A DNA stretch of 64,000 nt from Acinetobacter johnsonii CIP 64.6 (lineage in GTDB: Bacteria > Pseudomonadota > Gammaproteobacteria > Pseudomonadales > Moraxellaceae). Shown here piece after piece: positions 10,345 to 19,050 of the stretch. Location of the stretch: contig NZ_KB849238.1 of assembly GCF_000368045.1 (NCBI RefSeq), positions 1 through 64,000 of the forward strand. The letters run 5' to 3'. The notes under the pieces are model-generated. The model had not been told where the DNA came from and ran no database searches. It worked only from the letters and a program-made list of their open reading frames with translations. The translations under genes were made by a program, and so were the position numbers. Every line of letters starts with the position of its first letter. Position 1 is the stretch's first letter.

Positions 10345-12258
10345 CTAAGACTGTGCTTTAAAATAAGGCTTTTTGGCTTTGAGCTTTTTATGGAATCGGG
10401 TCGGACTGAGCTTTTGTAGCAATGACTCAGGAACGGGACAGGCCTCTTTCAGTATCTGCGCCGTTAAAATTTCACTACATAAAGGGGCAAACAAAAAGCC
10501 TTTAGAGCCCAAGCCCGCAAAGCTATAAATTTCAGCCTGTTCAGACATTTTTCCAAGGACTGGAAAATAGTCCAAACTTTGCGCGCGAACAGATGCACGG
10601 CCTTGCCAAGTCTTCACATCAGGAAGTGATTGTGCATAATGTGGAAAGACACTGTGGATAAGCTTGTAGTTATGCACATGGTCTTCAAGCAAAACATCGC
10701 TGTCGTCCCGATTTGGATAGAAGGATGCACCTAAAATGAACTGTTGAGCATCAAGCTGCATACAATAGCCGCCATAGCTATAGGCTTGATTGAGGGCTAA
10801 AGGTTGCGCAGTATTTTCCACCCAACTGACTTGTCCGCGAATGGGCTTCAGCACAGGGTAGTGCTCAAAGAAAGCAGCCGTGTGGCGCGCACAACAGACA
10901 ATCACGTGATCAAATTGACCGAGAGATTGGGCTTGTTCATTGAAAAGTTCATTGTGCTCTGGATGGATTTGAGTAATGTTGGCTTGTACGAATCGAATCA
11001 GCGGATGCGCTAAGATTTGATCTTTGAGTTGATGTGGTGAGACAGCGCCGGCTTCAGTTAGATTCAGACTTGGATATTCAGTGATTAACGCAGAATCAGC
11101 AGCGGTTTCGGCTATCAAAAGATCCGCAGGGTATTGTTGTTCGAGATCGAGTAAGTCTTCGGCTTTTTTCAGCGCCAGTTGATGTACTTGAATGGGGCGA
11201 AAAGCCTGAAACTTGGGATAGTGCTGTAAAGCATGTTGCCAAGCCAAGGTCATTAAATGTTCATGACTTTGTTCAATCGGACAAAGTTTGGGGTTGAGTA
11301 AGGCCAGAGGATTGCCTGAACCTCCTGCAAGTGGCTCAGATTGGTCGTAGAGCGTGACTTGGTGCCCGCGCTTAGCAAAGGCCCATGCACTACTTAAACC
11401 TGCAATCCCTGCGCCAATGATAGCAATCTGGCGTTGTTTAAAAGTGTATGCTACTTGATCAGGTCGATTTTGATTCAAAATTGATTTGGTATCGACAGCG
11501 TTTGATATGTTTTCAGGCTCAGCAGCTAACCAGATGGCTTTGAGCATTTCGCGTTTATGCTTATAGCCACGCGGACGTGAAATAGAAATACCATGCTGTG
11601 TTAAACCACGTTTGAGCACGCCTGCGACACTAAATGAAGAAAATGTCGTTCCAATACCAGATAGGCGAACGATGTGATTCAGTACTTGCTCTTCCCATAT
11701 GTCTGGGTTACAGGCAGGCGCGAAACCATCGAGGAACCATGCGTTAACGCTACTGGTTTTTGCCATACTGGGGAAAACATCGTGAGCATCGCCTAACCAA
11801 AGGTCAAGGCTGAAACGTTCCTCAGGGAAGCTCAGGCGATGACAACCTGCAATCGGGTGCGGGTACTGTGCGATCAGTTGATCGGCGATCGGTTTGAGTT
11901 CAGGCCAGACATTGAGTGCGCGTATTAGATCCGTTTTAGACAGCGGAAATTTTTCAACTGAAATGGCATGAAGATGGCTGTGGTTATTTGGGCGCACTTG
12001 TTGCCAAAGTTGCCAAAGTGCCAAGATGTTGAGCCCTGTACCAAAGCCTGTTTCACCAACACTAAAATATTCAAAAGGCTGAAGATTGGACAGACGCTCA
12101 GGTAAATCATTGCCATTTAAAAACACATGGCGAGTTTCGAGTAGACCATTGTCCTTGGAAAAATAGACATCGCCAAATTGTTTTGAGACTGGCACATCTA
12201 TGCCATCAATCTGTTGCCACTCTAAATCGGCAGTTTGAATTGCACGCGACACAACCAC
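10345..12258 (-). CDS. mnmC: tRNA (mnm5s2U34) biosynthesis bifunctional protein MnmC
   Basis: A 637-residue fusion. The N-terminal part (about 1-240) is the SAM-dependent methyltransferase (FSVGETGFGTGLNIL; WFLDGFAPACNPDIW). The C-terminal part (from about 275) is the FAD-dependent oxidoreductase (IAIIGAGIAGLSSAWAFAKRG; GLGSKGFLFAPL). Together they convert cmnm5s2U to mnm5s2U at the wobble base of certain tRNAs. Length fits the fused enzyme. The start is a GTG at 12258; a second GTG two codons in has better spacing from AGGGTG and is equally possible. Confidence 0.94.
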   Translation of the reverse strand: MVVSRAIQTADLEWQQIDGIDVPVSKQFGDVYFSKDNGLLETRHVFLNGNDLPERLSNLQPFEYFSVGETGFGTGLNILALWQLWQQVRPNNHSHLHAISVEKFPLSKTDLIRALNVWPELKPIADQLIAQYPHPIAGCHRLSFPEERFSLDLWLGDAHDVFPSMAKTSSVNAWFLDGFAPACNPDIWEEQVLNHIVRLSGIGTTFSSFSVAGVLKRGLTQHGISISRPRGYKHKREMLKAIWLAAEPENISNAVDTKSILNQNRPDQVAYTFKQRQIAIIGAGIAGLSSAWAFAKRGHQVTLYDQSEPLAGGSGNPLALLNPKLCPIEQSHEHLMTLAWQHALQHYPKFQAFRPIQVHQLALKKAEDLLDLEQQYPADLLIAETAADSALITEYPSLNLTEAGAVSPHQLKDQILAHPLIRFVQANITQIHPEHNELFNEQAQSLGQFDHVIVCCARHTAAFFEHYPVLKPIRGQVSWVENTAQPLALNQAYSYGGYCMQLDAQQFILGASFYPNRDDSDVLLEDHVHNYKLIHSVFPHYAQSLPDVKTWQGRASVRAQSLDYFPVLGKMSEQAEIYSFAGLGSKGFLFAPLCSEILTAQILKEACPVPESLLQKLSPTRFHKKLKAKKPYFKAQS

Positions 12259-12288
12259 AGCACCCTATTGTTTTCAATAGGGCTTAGC

Positions 12289-12792
12289 TTACCACTGACG
12301 ACGACGTTTGGTATAAACGTAACTGGCAATTAAGAAGCCCAGTAATACACCAACAGCGATGGTTGCCGCACCGTAGAGGAACATTTGCGCACTACGTTCG
12401 CTTTGTAAGACCTGAACTTGTACACCGAGGCTATCATTTTTGAGTTGTAGCTCTTGGTTTTGCGCCAAAGCATCGAGATTGGCTTTTTCCAATTGTGCAA
12501 GACGTGAAGCTTGGTCTTTGACCAGTGCTTTGACTTTGGCATCTTGCAATGCTTTGTTTTTGGCAAGTTGTTCAGCGGTGAGTGGTTTGGCTTCTTGCGG
12601 TTGACCTGTTGGGCTAACTGTGGCCACCGCTGGAATGATTTTCGGTTGAGTCGTACTGCCTTGCACCAGAACAGGTGCGGCAGTCGTTGCTGGTACAGGA
12701 GAGGCTACACTCGGGGCAGGAGCGGTTTCAACGGCCCACGCCATAGAAGAAAGAAGAGATAAGCCCAATAAGCTTGTGACAACAACGCGCAT
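12289..12792 (-). CDS. Membrane-anchored coiled-coil protein with signal peptide
   Basis: A protein of about 167 residues with no recognised family. In order: signal peptide (MRVVVTSLLGLSLLSSMAWA), an Ala/Pro/Thr/Val-rich disordered stretch to about residue 65, a heptad-like Gln/Leu/Lys region (about 75-130) likely to form a coiled coil, one transmembrane helix (TIAVGVLLGFLIASYVY), and the basic tail TKRRRQW. The topology suggests a periplasmic rod held by a C-terminal membrane segment. I choose the ATG at 12792 because AAGGA precedes it and the signal peptide then starts properly. It follows yciI by 4 bp and is probably co-transcribed. Confidence 0.72.
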   Translation of the reverse strand: MRVVVTSLLGLSLLSSMAWAVETAPAPSVASPVPATTAAPVLVQGSTTQPKIIPAVATVSPTGQPQEAKPLTAEQLAKNKALQDAKVKALVKDQASRLAQLEKANLDALAQNQELQLKNDSLGVQVQVLQSERSAQMFLYGAATIAVGVLLGFLIASYVYTKRRRQW

Positions 12793-12796
12793 GACC

Positions 12797-13099
12797 TTAT
12801 CCTTGAGGGAATGCTTTATTAAATGGTTTAACATCAATCTGACGATAAACCCCTGCTTTTAAGAATGGCTCTTCCTGTAACCAGACATCGAGTGCTTCAC
12901 GTGAGTCAAAGTCAACAATGATCGTACTGCCATAAAAGCCTGCTTGCGGATTGCTTGGATCTTTTGGCATCGCTCCTGCAACAATTAAACGACCTTCATC
13001 ATTGAGCTTTTGCAAACGAGCAAGATGTTCTGGACGTGTAGCAAGACGTTTTTCGACTGTACCTTCTTGATCGGTACATGTGACGACGAATAGCGGCAT
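12797..13099 (-). CDS. yciI: YciI family protein
   Basis: A 100-residue YciI domain (ferredoxin-like alpha/beta barrel). It shows the family pattern of an early aromatic strand (MPLFVVTCTDQ), R-x2-HL (TRPEHLARL), GRLIVAGAMP and PFLKAGVY. The family carries a conserved His-Asp dyad proposed to act as an enzyme, but no reaction is assigned. It sits 29 bp after yciB, an arrangement related to the yciI/yciB neighbourhood of enterobacteria. Confidence 0.9.
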   Translation of the reverse strand: MPLFVVTCTDQEGTVEKRLATRPEHLARLQKLNDEGRLIVAGAMPKDPSNPQAGFYGSTIIVDFDSREALDVWLQEEPFLKAGVYRQIDVKPFNKAFPQG

Positions 13100-13128
13100 A
13101 AGAGTTCTCGATGTATGTTCTGGCTAAA

Positions 13129-13743
13129 TTACTCTTCAGAAGATTTAAAGTATTTACGCAATACAATAAACTGAATAATGATAAAGGAAAACATCACGAT
13201 CATGTCACCAAAAGCCGTGAATTCTCCCCAATATTTTCCGTCCATAAATAAAAATGCGAAAAATACGTGTAAAAAAGACATGAGGGCAAACATAGCAGCC
13301 CATGCAAAGTTTAAATTTATCCAACCCGAGTCGGTTAAATTGAAGATTGGGCCGAACAAGCGTTTGATCAGCGGTTTGCGTTCTTTGCCAAAATAAGGAG
13401 AAAGTAAGAAAGCGCCTGAGAAAATAATATTCAGTAAGGCTGCTTTGAGTTTGATGTAAAAGTCATCCGACAGCATTAAGGTGACACCGCCGAAAATAAC
13501 CGTCATAAACAACACAATCCACTGTTGTTTGTCTAAACGGAACTTTTGCATGAAGAACAGTGCGCCGTAAACTACTAGCATCGAAATAATCAAACCTGTG
13601 GTAGCTACAAGAATATTATTATTATCGACACCTCCAGCAGAACCAATCAATTGGAGCAATGGGTGATCAGTATTTTTAGGATCTACAGTTTTATATAAAT
13701 AAAAGAAAATTATCAGCGGCACAAAGTCTAAAAGTGCTTTCAT
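13129..13743 (-). CDS. yciB: Inner-membrane-spanning protein YciB (septation protein A)
   Basis: A 204-residue polytopic inner membrane protein with about five hydrophobic segments (FVPLIIFFYLYKTVD near the start; ILVATTGLIISMLVVYGALFF; LNIIFSGAFLL; FALMSFLHVFFAFLF; MIVMFSFIIIQFIVL). YciB/IspA affects cell envelope integrity and, in some pathogens, intracellular spread and division. The family N-terminus MKALLDFVP fixes the ATG at 13743. The longer frame begins with TTG at 13767 and would overlap the divergent promoter region, so it is not used. Confidence 0.92.
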   Translation of the reverse strand: MKALLDFVPLIIFFYLYKTVDPKNTDHPLLQLIGSAGGVDNNNILVATTGLIISMLVVYGALFFMQKFRLDKQQWIVLFMTVIFGGVTLMLSDDFYIKLKAALLNIIFSGAFLLSPYFGKERKPLIKRLFGPIFNLTDSGWINLNFAWAAMFALMSFLHVFFAFLFMDGKYWGEFTAFGDMIVMFSFIIIQFIVLRKYFKSSEE

Positions 13744-13787
13744 GTTAGAGTATCTAAATCTGTTCAAATAAATAGCTAGTATAAGTG

Positions 13788-14639
13788 ATGGAAGGCTTAG
13801 ATTTACATACTCACAGCAATATTTCTGATGGTACTTTCACACCGAAGCAATTGGTTGATGCTGCTGCGGAAAAAGGCATCCACACCTTGGCTTTGACAGA
13901 CCATGACACCATGGATGGTCTTGCGTTGGCAGAGTTGGCTGCAAAGTCACATGCGATGCGTATTATTTCGGGGGTAGAAATTTCGAGTCAGTGGTCGAGA
14001 CCCTCAACCCAGAAAAACTATGGTGTGCATGTGGTTGCATTGAATATGCAAGACTTAGAACCACTGCAAAAATGCCTTGAACAGCAAAAACAAATCCGTG
14101 CGCGACGTGCTAAGCAAATCTGTGATTTGTTGATTCCATTGATTGGTGAAGATATTTATCTCGATGTTTTAGCGAAAGTTGAACAGATGCCTGACCGTGT
14201 GACTCGAACGCATATTGCCAAGACCTTGGTTGAAAAAAAGTATGTGAGTCGTGCGCAACAAGCGTTTGATAAATATATTAAGGAAGGTAAGAAAGCCTAC
14301 GTGAAATTTGATGGGCTGGGTTTAGAAGAAACCATTCAAGTGATTCATGCCAGTGGTGGTTTTGCCGTATTGGCGCATCCGACACGGTATGACTTATCTG
14401 CTACGAACATTCGTTATCTGATTGAAATATTTGCGCAGTTTGGTGGAGATGCAGTTGAATTACCGCCCAATGTCGAACCGACATCTACCCGTCAAATGGT
14501 GGATCGGATGATTGCCGAGCATGGTTTAAAAGTATCGGTCGGGAGTGACTTTCATGGCGACAATATGCCGTGGATTAAGTTGGGCAATATTCCCAGAGTC
14601 AAAGACGGACAAGTGGGGATTTGGGAAAGTTTTGTTTAA
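13788..14639 (+). CDS. PHP-domain phosphoesterase (RNase AM / YciV type)
   Basis: A 283-residue PHP protein: LDLHTHSNISDGT (metal-binding HxH), ALTDHDT, and C-terminal SVGSDFHGDN. Relatives include the 3',5'-nucleotide bisphosphate phosphatase and the E. coli 5'-3' exonuclease RNase AM, which trims rRNA and short RNA. The metal ligands are intact. A GTG directly precedes the ATG (GTGATG), so the start may be one codon earlier. The 44 bp to yciB must hold both divergent promoters. Its 3' end faces the bestrophin gene. Confidence 0.88.
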   Translation: MEGLDLHTHSNISDGTFTPKQLVDAAAEKGIHTLALTDHDTMDGLALAELAAKSHAMRIISGVEISSQWSRPSTQKNYGVHVVALNMQDLEPLQKCLEQQKQIRARRAKQICDLLIPLIGEDIYLDVLAKVEQMPDRVTRTHIAKTLVEKKYVSRAQQAFDKYIKEGKKAYVKFDGLGLEETIQVIHASGGFAVLAHPTRYDLSATNIRYLIEIFAQFGGDAVELPPNVEPTSTRQMVDRMIAEHGLKVSVGSDFHGDNMPWIKLGNIPRVKDGQVGIWESFV

Positions 14640-14706
14640 AGAGTACTGGTCATTCCCACCTTCTCCAAGAGCTATCTAGCCTAAGAGAAGGTAAGCGTGC
14701 GCTCGA

Positions 14707-15618
14707 TTAGAGTAGATTATTGTCTTGTGCTTGAATGGGAGGGGGAGTCGGTTTACCTAAAGTGCCAAGCAGTTCAATTTCGATGGTACGTACCATCGAG
14801 TCCAGCGGCAAGTCATTACTTTGCGTTCCGAAAGGTTCTTCAATTTCCGAGCTCAAAGCATCGAGTCCTAAGAAAGTATAGGCTAACACACCAACTAATA
14901 GTGGGGTGAAAATACCCAAAGTTGAACCCAAGCTAAACGGTAAAATGAGACAGAAAAAATACACCGTACGATTGAGTAATACCGAGTACGCAAAAGGTAG
15001 CGGCGTTGTCGCAATACGGTCACAACCAGTTTGCACCACACTCAAGTCAGCAACGTGCTGGTTCAACTGCGCATAGACAATGTCACTAATTTCACCTTCT
15101 TTTAATGCCTGCATCAACTCCCATTGAATCAAGCTGAGCGTATACTGCGGGGCATTGGCTTGTTGATACAGTTGAGTCAGCGCATTTTGACTTAAGCCAC
15201 TGGTCTGCACCAATTCTGTTGGATTGGCTGTTTGATGGCGTAAACGGTCACGTAAGACATTGGCAAAGACAATCACATGTTGAATTACACGTTCACGACG
15301 ACCTTGGGTCAAGATACGACAGTCACGGTCAAAGTGACGCGAGTTAGCAATTAAAATGCCCCATAACTTTCGCGCTTCCCACCAACGGTCATAGCAGGCA
15401 CTATTTTTAAAGCCGAGGAAAATAGAAAGTACCACCCCAATGAGGGTGAAGCCGACCAAGGGCAGTTCAGGGAAGTGGAAATAGCCGACATAGGACAAAA
15501 TGCCAATAATGGCAGAGACCAACATGACCACACCCAAAGGGGGTAAAACTTTGGGAAGAATGGTGCCACGCCATGAAAAAAGCACCTTAAAAATACTTGG
15601 CTGATCACGCACAATCAT
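14707..15618 (-). CDS. Bestrophin family ion channel (UPF0187/YneE)
   Basis: A 303-residue bacterial bestrophin. Signature regions are the N-terminal MIVRDQPSIFKVLFSWRGT, two early membrane helices, GFKNSACYDRWWEARKLWG (the RW-rich family motif), and a later FSLGSTLGIFTPLLVGVLAYTFLGLD helix pair with EIEEPFG. Bacterial homologues are pentameric channels, cation-selective in the characterised Klebsiella protein. Likely inner membrane. It stands alone between a convergent PHP gene and radC. Confidence 0.9.
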   Translation of the reverse strand: MIVRDQPSIFKVLFSWRGTILPKVLPPLGVVMLVSAIIGILSYVGYFHFPELPLVGFTLIGVVLSIFLGFKNSACYDRWWEARKLWGILIANSRHFDRDCRILTQGRRERVIQHVIVFANVLRDRLRHQTANPTELVQTSGLSQNALTQLYQQANAPQYTLSLIQWELMQALKEGEISDIVYAQLNQHVADLSVVQTGCDRIATTPLPFAYSVLLNRTVYFFCLILPFSLGSTLGIFTPLLVGVLAYTFLGLDALSSEIEEPFGTQSNDLPLDSMVRTIEIELLGTLGKPTPPPIQAQDNNLL

Positions 15619-15693
15619 GTGATTAGAATTCTTTTAAAATTTTGCTTGATCTTCATATTTGTCGCGGTATTTGTCAATCATTTGTCTGCATAT

Positions 15694-16386
15694 TTAAACG
15701 GATTGGATCAGGCTGTGTTCAGCAAAAGAAAAAGCACCTTCGGGCGATAAAATGAAATGATCAATCAGTTGAATATCCACGAGCTGACTGGCTTGAAGAA
15801 TGCGCTCGGTCAGTTCGATGTCCGCCGTGGAGGGCTGAGCTTTCCCAAGTGGATGATTATGGGCAATCACGATAAAGGTAGCATGTTGAGCAATACAATA
15901 ACGTAGCAATTGATTGATCGAAATTTCACAAGAATTTACTGCACCAAAGAACAATTTTTTAAAGTTTATTTTTCTTAAATGTGCATCCAAGCAGAGCACC
16001 GCAAAGACTTCTTGGTTTTCGCCTGAAAACTCATACTGTAAAAATTTGAGCAGTTGAGCTGAATGATTGAGTTCCAACTTGTGTTGCTTGAGCTGCTGGC
16101 TACTGTAGCGTCGCCCCAATTCTTTGACGGCCATTAATTGTGAATACTTGGTCGGGCCAATGCCGTGAAATTGGCTGAGCTCGGGCAGTTCAGCATCAAA
16201 AACCGCATTCAGACTACCAAAATGTTGCAACAAAAGACGTGCCAATTCGACTGCAGAATGTTGTGTTGAACCCGAGCGGATGAAAATAGCCAGCAGTTCT
16301 GCATCGGAGAGGCTGGCTGGTCCTTGTTGTAATAAGCGTTCACGTGGCCGCTCTTGTTCGGGCCATTTTTTTATGGATAAGTGCAT
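15694..16386 (-). CDS. radC: RadC/MPN(JAB) domain protein
   Basis: A 230-residue RadC homologue: the N-terminal part has SDAELLAIFIRSG and a helix-hairpin-helix (FHGIGPTKYSQL). The C-terminal JAB domain has the metal motif HNHPLGKAQPSTADIELT (H-x-H-x10-D). The family signature is HNHPSG; here the serine is leucine, but the ligands remain. Despite the name, its role in DNA repair is not firmly shown. It is divergent from coaBC. Confidence 0.92.
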   Translation of the reverse strand: MHLSIKKWPEQERPRERLLQQGPASLSDAELLAIFIRSGSTQHSAVELARLLLQHFGSLNAVFDAELPELSQFHGIGPTKYSQLMAVKELGRRYSSQQLKQHKLELNHSAQLLKFLQYEFSGENQEVFAVLCLDAHLRKINFKKLFFGAVNSCEISINQLLRYCIAQHATFIVIAHNHPLGKAQPSTADIELTERILQASQLVDIQLIDHFILSPEGAFSFAEHSLIQSV

Positions 16387-16497
16387 TATTTAATACTTTT
16401 TTATTCTTAATCTGAGAAACAGGGCCCAATCGATGATTGGGTACGAGACTATTTAATGCTATTGTGAGCGCCACTGCAACAGAAAGGTAGCCTGTTC

Positions 16498-17772
16498 GTG
16501 AGCTTTGATCTCAGTGTAATTCCAAATAAAAATATCCTTTTAGCTGTTACGGGTGGTATTGCTGCCTATAAAAGTGCCATTTTGGTTCGCCGTTTAAAAG
16601 ATGCGGGTTTTCAAGTCCGTGTGGTGATGACCGAAGGTGCACAGGCTTTTATTACGCCGCTAACTTTTCAAGCTTTGTCGGGCAACCCCGTCCATACAGA
16701 ACTTCTCAACCCTGAAGCCGAAGCGGGCATGGGGCATATTGAGCTAGCACGTTGGGCAGACTTACTCTTGGTTGCGCCTGCCAGTTGCAACACCATTGCA
16801 AAGTTTGCTGCGGGTTTAGCCGATGACCTGCTTTCTACTTTATATTTAGCCACCAAAGCCCCTGTATGGGTCGCACCAGCCATGAACCAACAAATGTGGG
16901 CAGCAAAAGCGACGCAGCGTAATTTAGCGACTTTGGTGGAGGATGGCGTGCATGTGATCATGCCAGATGCGGGTGCGCAAGCTTGTGGTGATGTCGGTTT
17001 AGGCCGTATGCCTGAGCCTGAGGATTTGGCCCATCAAGTGACAGAATACTTCCATAAAGCGCAGCGTGCCATGGCTGAAAAATTTGGGATGTTGGCGGGT
17101 AAAAAAGTCACCATTACTGCTGGGCCAACGCGTGAAGCGATTGATCCTGTGCGTTATATTTCCAACCACAGTACCGGAAAAATGGGTTTTGCCATTGCTG
17201 CTGCATGTTATGCGGCAGGAGCCAAAGTGACTTTAATTGCAGGTCCTGTCAGCTTAGACACACCGAACGGTGTACGCCGAATCAATGTTTCATCTGCCAT
17301 GAAAATGCTGGATACCAGCATGCAAATGTTAGATGAAGGCTGTGATGTGTTTATCGCGACTGCCGCTGTTGCGGACTATCGTGTTGCAGAAGTCGCAGAA
17401 CATAAGATTAAGAAAGCTGGGGATGAGCTCAATGTTTCCTTAATCAAAAACCCTGATATTGTGGCGACCATTGCACAGCAAGATAAACGCCCGTTCATGG
17501 TGGGTTTCGCAGCAGAAACACGCAATGTCGAGGAATATGCCGCAGGTAAATTGGTGGCGAAAAAGCTCGATATGATTGCCTGTAATGATGTGTCACGTCC
17601 TGATATTGGTTTTGCGTCTGATGAAAATGCGATGACGGTCTTTTTTGCAGAAAGCTATAAAATGGACAAGCGCGATTTGGAAAAAGCGTCGAAACAAGAA
17701 ATTGCTTTGCAGTTGGTTGAAGCGATTCACGATGCTTTACATCGAGACCCTGAAAGTGATGATGATTTTTAA
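16498..17772 (+). CDS. coaBC: Phosphopantothenoylcysteine decarboxylase / phosphopantothenate-cysteine ligase
   Basis: A 424-residue bifunctional CoA-biosynthesis enzyme. The N-terminal flavoprotein CoaC has NILLAVTGGIAAYKS, the active histidine in GHIELARWAD, the substrate motif PAMNQQMW, and ACGDVGLGRM. The C-terminal CoaB ligase has TAGPTREAIDPVRYISN, HSTGKMGFA and KIKK. Together they turn 4'-phosphopantothenate and cysteine into 4'-phosphopantetheine. The start is GTG with AAGGT 11 bases upstream. A terminator follows. Confidence 0.96.
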   Translation: MSFDLSVIPNKNILLAVTGGIAAYKSAILVRRLKDAGFQVRVVMTEGAQAFITPLTFQALSGNPVHTELLNPEAEAGMGHIELARWADLLLVAPASCNTIAKFAAGLADDLLSTLYLATKAPVWVAPAMNQQMWAAKATQRNLATLVEDGVHVIMPDAGAQACGDVGLGRMPEPEDLAHQVTEYFHKAQRAMAEKFGMLAGKKVTITAGPTREAIDPVRYISNHSTGKMGFAIAAACYAAGAKVTLIAGPVSLDTPNGVRRINVSSAMKMLDTSMQMLDEGCDVFIATAAVADYRVAEVAEHKIKKAGDELNVSLIKNPDIVATIAQQDKRPFMVGFAAETRNVEEYAAGKLVAKKLDMIACNDVSRPDIGFASDENAMTVFFAESYKMDKRDLEKASKQEIALQLVEAIHDALHRDPESDDDF

Positions 17773-17802
17773 TTTACATCGGTCTTAATTTTTGCGATAT
17801 TC

Positions 17803-17829
17803 AATGCAGCCTTAGGCTGCATTTTTTTT
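17803..17829 (+). terminator. coaBC terminator
   Basis: Stem AATGCAGCC / GGCTGCATT with a two-base loop (TTA region) and an eight-T run, just before the cytochrome b562 gene. Confidence 0.88.
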
Positions 17830-17849
17830 GCAAACTCATAGGAATAAGA

Positions 17850-18239
17850 ATGAAAACATTATTAAAGGTTGTGCTGTTGAGCAGTGGTTTATGTTTGGCA
17901 GGACTTGCACAAGCGTCGGAAGTGCTAGAAGGTGCGATGAAATCTTTGGCGAAAAACTCAAAAGCTTTTGCTCAAGCCAAGACTGCCACAGAGGCGAATA
18001 CCGCATTAACTGAAATGCAAAAAGCCGCGGCAACTGCCAAGCAAAACAAGCCTGATACTTTGGTGAAACAACCAAAAGACAGTGTTAAAGTGAAACAATA
18101 TGAACAAAAGTTTGATGCATTAACCCAAGAAATTGAACATGCTCAACATTTGGTACAGGCAGGGAAACTTGCGGAAGCTAAACAAAGTTCAGCCAAGTTT
18201 GAGGCCATTAAGCAGCAAGGCCATAAAGCATTTAAATAA
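17850..18239 (+). CDS. cybC: Cytochrome b562
   Basis: A 129-residue exported four-helix-bundle protein. A signal peptide (1-22, ending AQA) precedes a mature domain that aligns with E. coli cytochrome b562 along its whole length. Both axial haem ligands are present: M30 (LEGAMKSL, mature position about 7) and H125 (QQGHKAFK, near the C-terminus). It probably binds non-covalent haem b in the periplasm and may carry electrons; its partners are unknown. No CxxCH is present. It is flanked by terminators on both sides, so it is monocistronic. Confidence 0.87.
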   Translation: MKTLLKVVLLSSGLCLAGLAQASEVLEGAMKSLAKNSKAFAQAKTATEANTALTEMQKAAATAKQNKPDTLVKQPKDSVKVKQYEQKFDALTQEIEHAQHLVQAGKLAEAKQSSAKFEAIKQQGHKAFK

Positions 18240-18250
18240 TTCAGTACAAT

Positions 18251-18279
18251 AAAAAAGACCGCAAAAGCGGTCTTTTTTA
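18251..18279. terminator. Bidirectional terminator
   Basis: AAAAAAGACCGC-AAAA-GCGGTCTTTTTT, located between the convergent cytochrome b562 and secB genes; it works for both. Confidence 0.9.
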
Positions 18280-18299
18280 TGTTTGAAGGGCTTAAAGTT

Positions 18300-18749
18300 T
18301 TAAGCTTGACCTTCAACAGCGGCTGCTTGAGCACGCTGCATATTTGCTTCGAACTCAGCATCAAAGTTAATTGGTGTAAGCAACAATTGTGGGAAACTGC
18401 CTTTAGTTACCATATCATTCACCGCTTCACGAAGGAACGGGAACAAGATGTTCGGGCAATATGCACCTAAGATATATGGAAGACGTTCTTCTTCAACACC
18501 ATCTACAAGGAAAATACCCGCTTGAGTAACATCGACAATAAATGCCGTGTCGCCTGCATTGTTTGCTTGTACAACCACTTTAAGTGAAACTTCGTAGTGA
18601 GTTGGATCAACTTTTTCAGCAGAAGATGACAAGTTGATGTTCAACTCTGGTTGCCACTCTTTGGTAAAAACTTGCGCCCCAGGGACTTCAAAAGAAATAT
18701 CTTTTGTGTAAATACGTTCTAAAGCAAGTTGTGGTTGAGCTTCACTCAT
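18300..18749 (-). CDS. secB: Protein-export chaperone SecB
   Basis: A 149-residue SecB. Characteristic segments are LALERIYTKDISFEVPGAQVF, YEVSLKVVVQAN, GIFLVDGV, LGAYCPNILFPFLREAVNDMV and GSFPQLLLTPINFDAEF. The tetramer keeps preproteins unfolded and hands them to SecA. It lies 27 bp downstream of grxC in a yibN-grxC-secB order shared with enterobacteria. Confidence 0.97.
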   Translation of the reverse strand: MSEAQPQLALERIYTKDISFEVPGAQVFTKEWQPELNINLSSSAEKVDPTHYEVSLKVVVQANNAGDTAFIVDVTQAGIFLVDGVEEERLPYILGAYCPNILFPFLREAVNDMVTKGSFPQLLLTPINFDAEFEANMQRAQAAAVEGQA

Positions 18750-18776
18750 TTTCTAATCCTTAATATGCTGAGCTAA

Positions 18777-19031
18777 TTATGCCAATAGTTGGTCGAGTTT
18801 GCCTTCACGCTCTAAAGCATAAAGTTGATCAAAGCCACCAATAAATTGGTCATCAATAAAAATTTGTGGAACCGTACGGTGATTGGTGCGTTGCATCAAT
18901 TCAATGCGGACTTCTGGCGCTTCTTTAGATAAATTAATTTCTTTATATTCAACGCCTTTACGCTCAAGGAGCTGCTTTGCGCGAACGCAATATGGACATA
19001 CAGTCGTTGAGTAAATAGTGACTTGAGCCAT
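18777..19031 (-). CDS. grxC: Glutaredoxin 3
   Basis: An 84-residue glutaredoxin with the dithiol site CPYC (C12, C15), TVPQIFI and GGFDQLYAL glutathione-binding segments. It reduces disulfides with glutathione in the cytoplasm. The start at 19031 (MAQVTIYSTT) is preceded by AAGGAG; a longer frame to 19106 only reads into the rhodanese gene. Confidence 0.95.
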   Translation of the reverse strand: MAQVTIYSTTVCPYCVRAKQLLERKGVEYKEINLSKEAPEVRIELMQRTNHRTVPQIFIDDQFIGGFDQLYALEREGKLDQLLA

Positions 19032-19050
19032 GAGTTTCTCCTTGTGCAAA

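Noticed and set aside
12793..12837. N-terminal extension of the coiled-coil protein
   Set aside because: It would overlap yciI and spoil the signal peptide; the ATG at 12792 has a good ribosome site.
13744..13767. N-terminal extension of YciB from a TTG
   Set aside because: The family begins at MKALLDFVP, and the extension would use space needed by divergent promoters.
14658..14692. Inverted repeat ACCTTCTC / GAGAAGGT between the PHP and bestrophin genes
   Set aside because: The loop is long and no T-run follows on either strand; not supported as a terminator.
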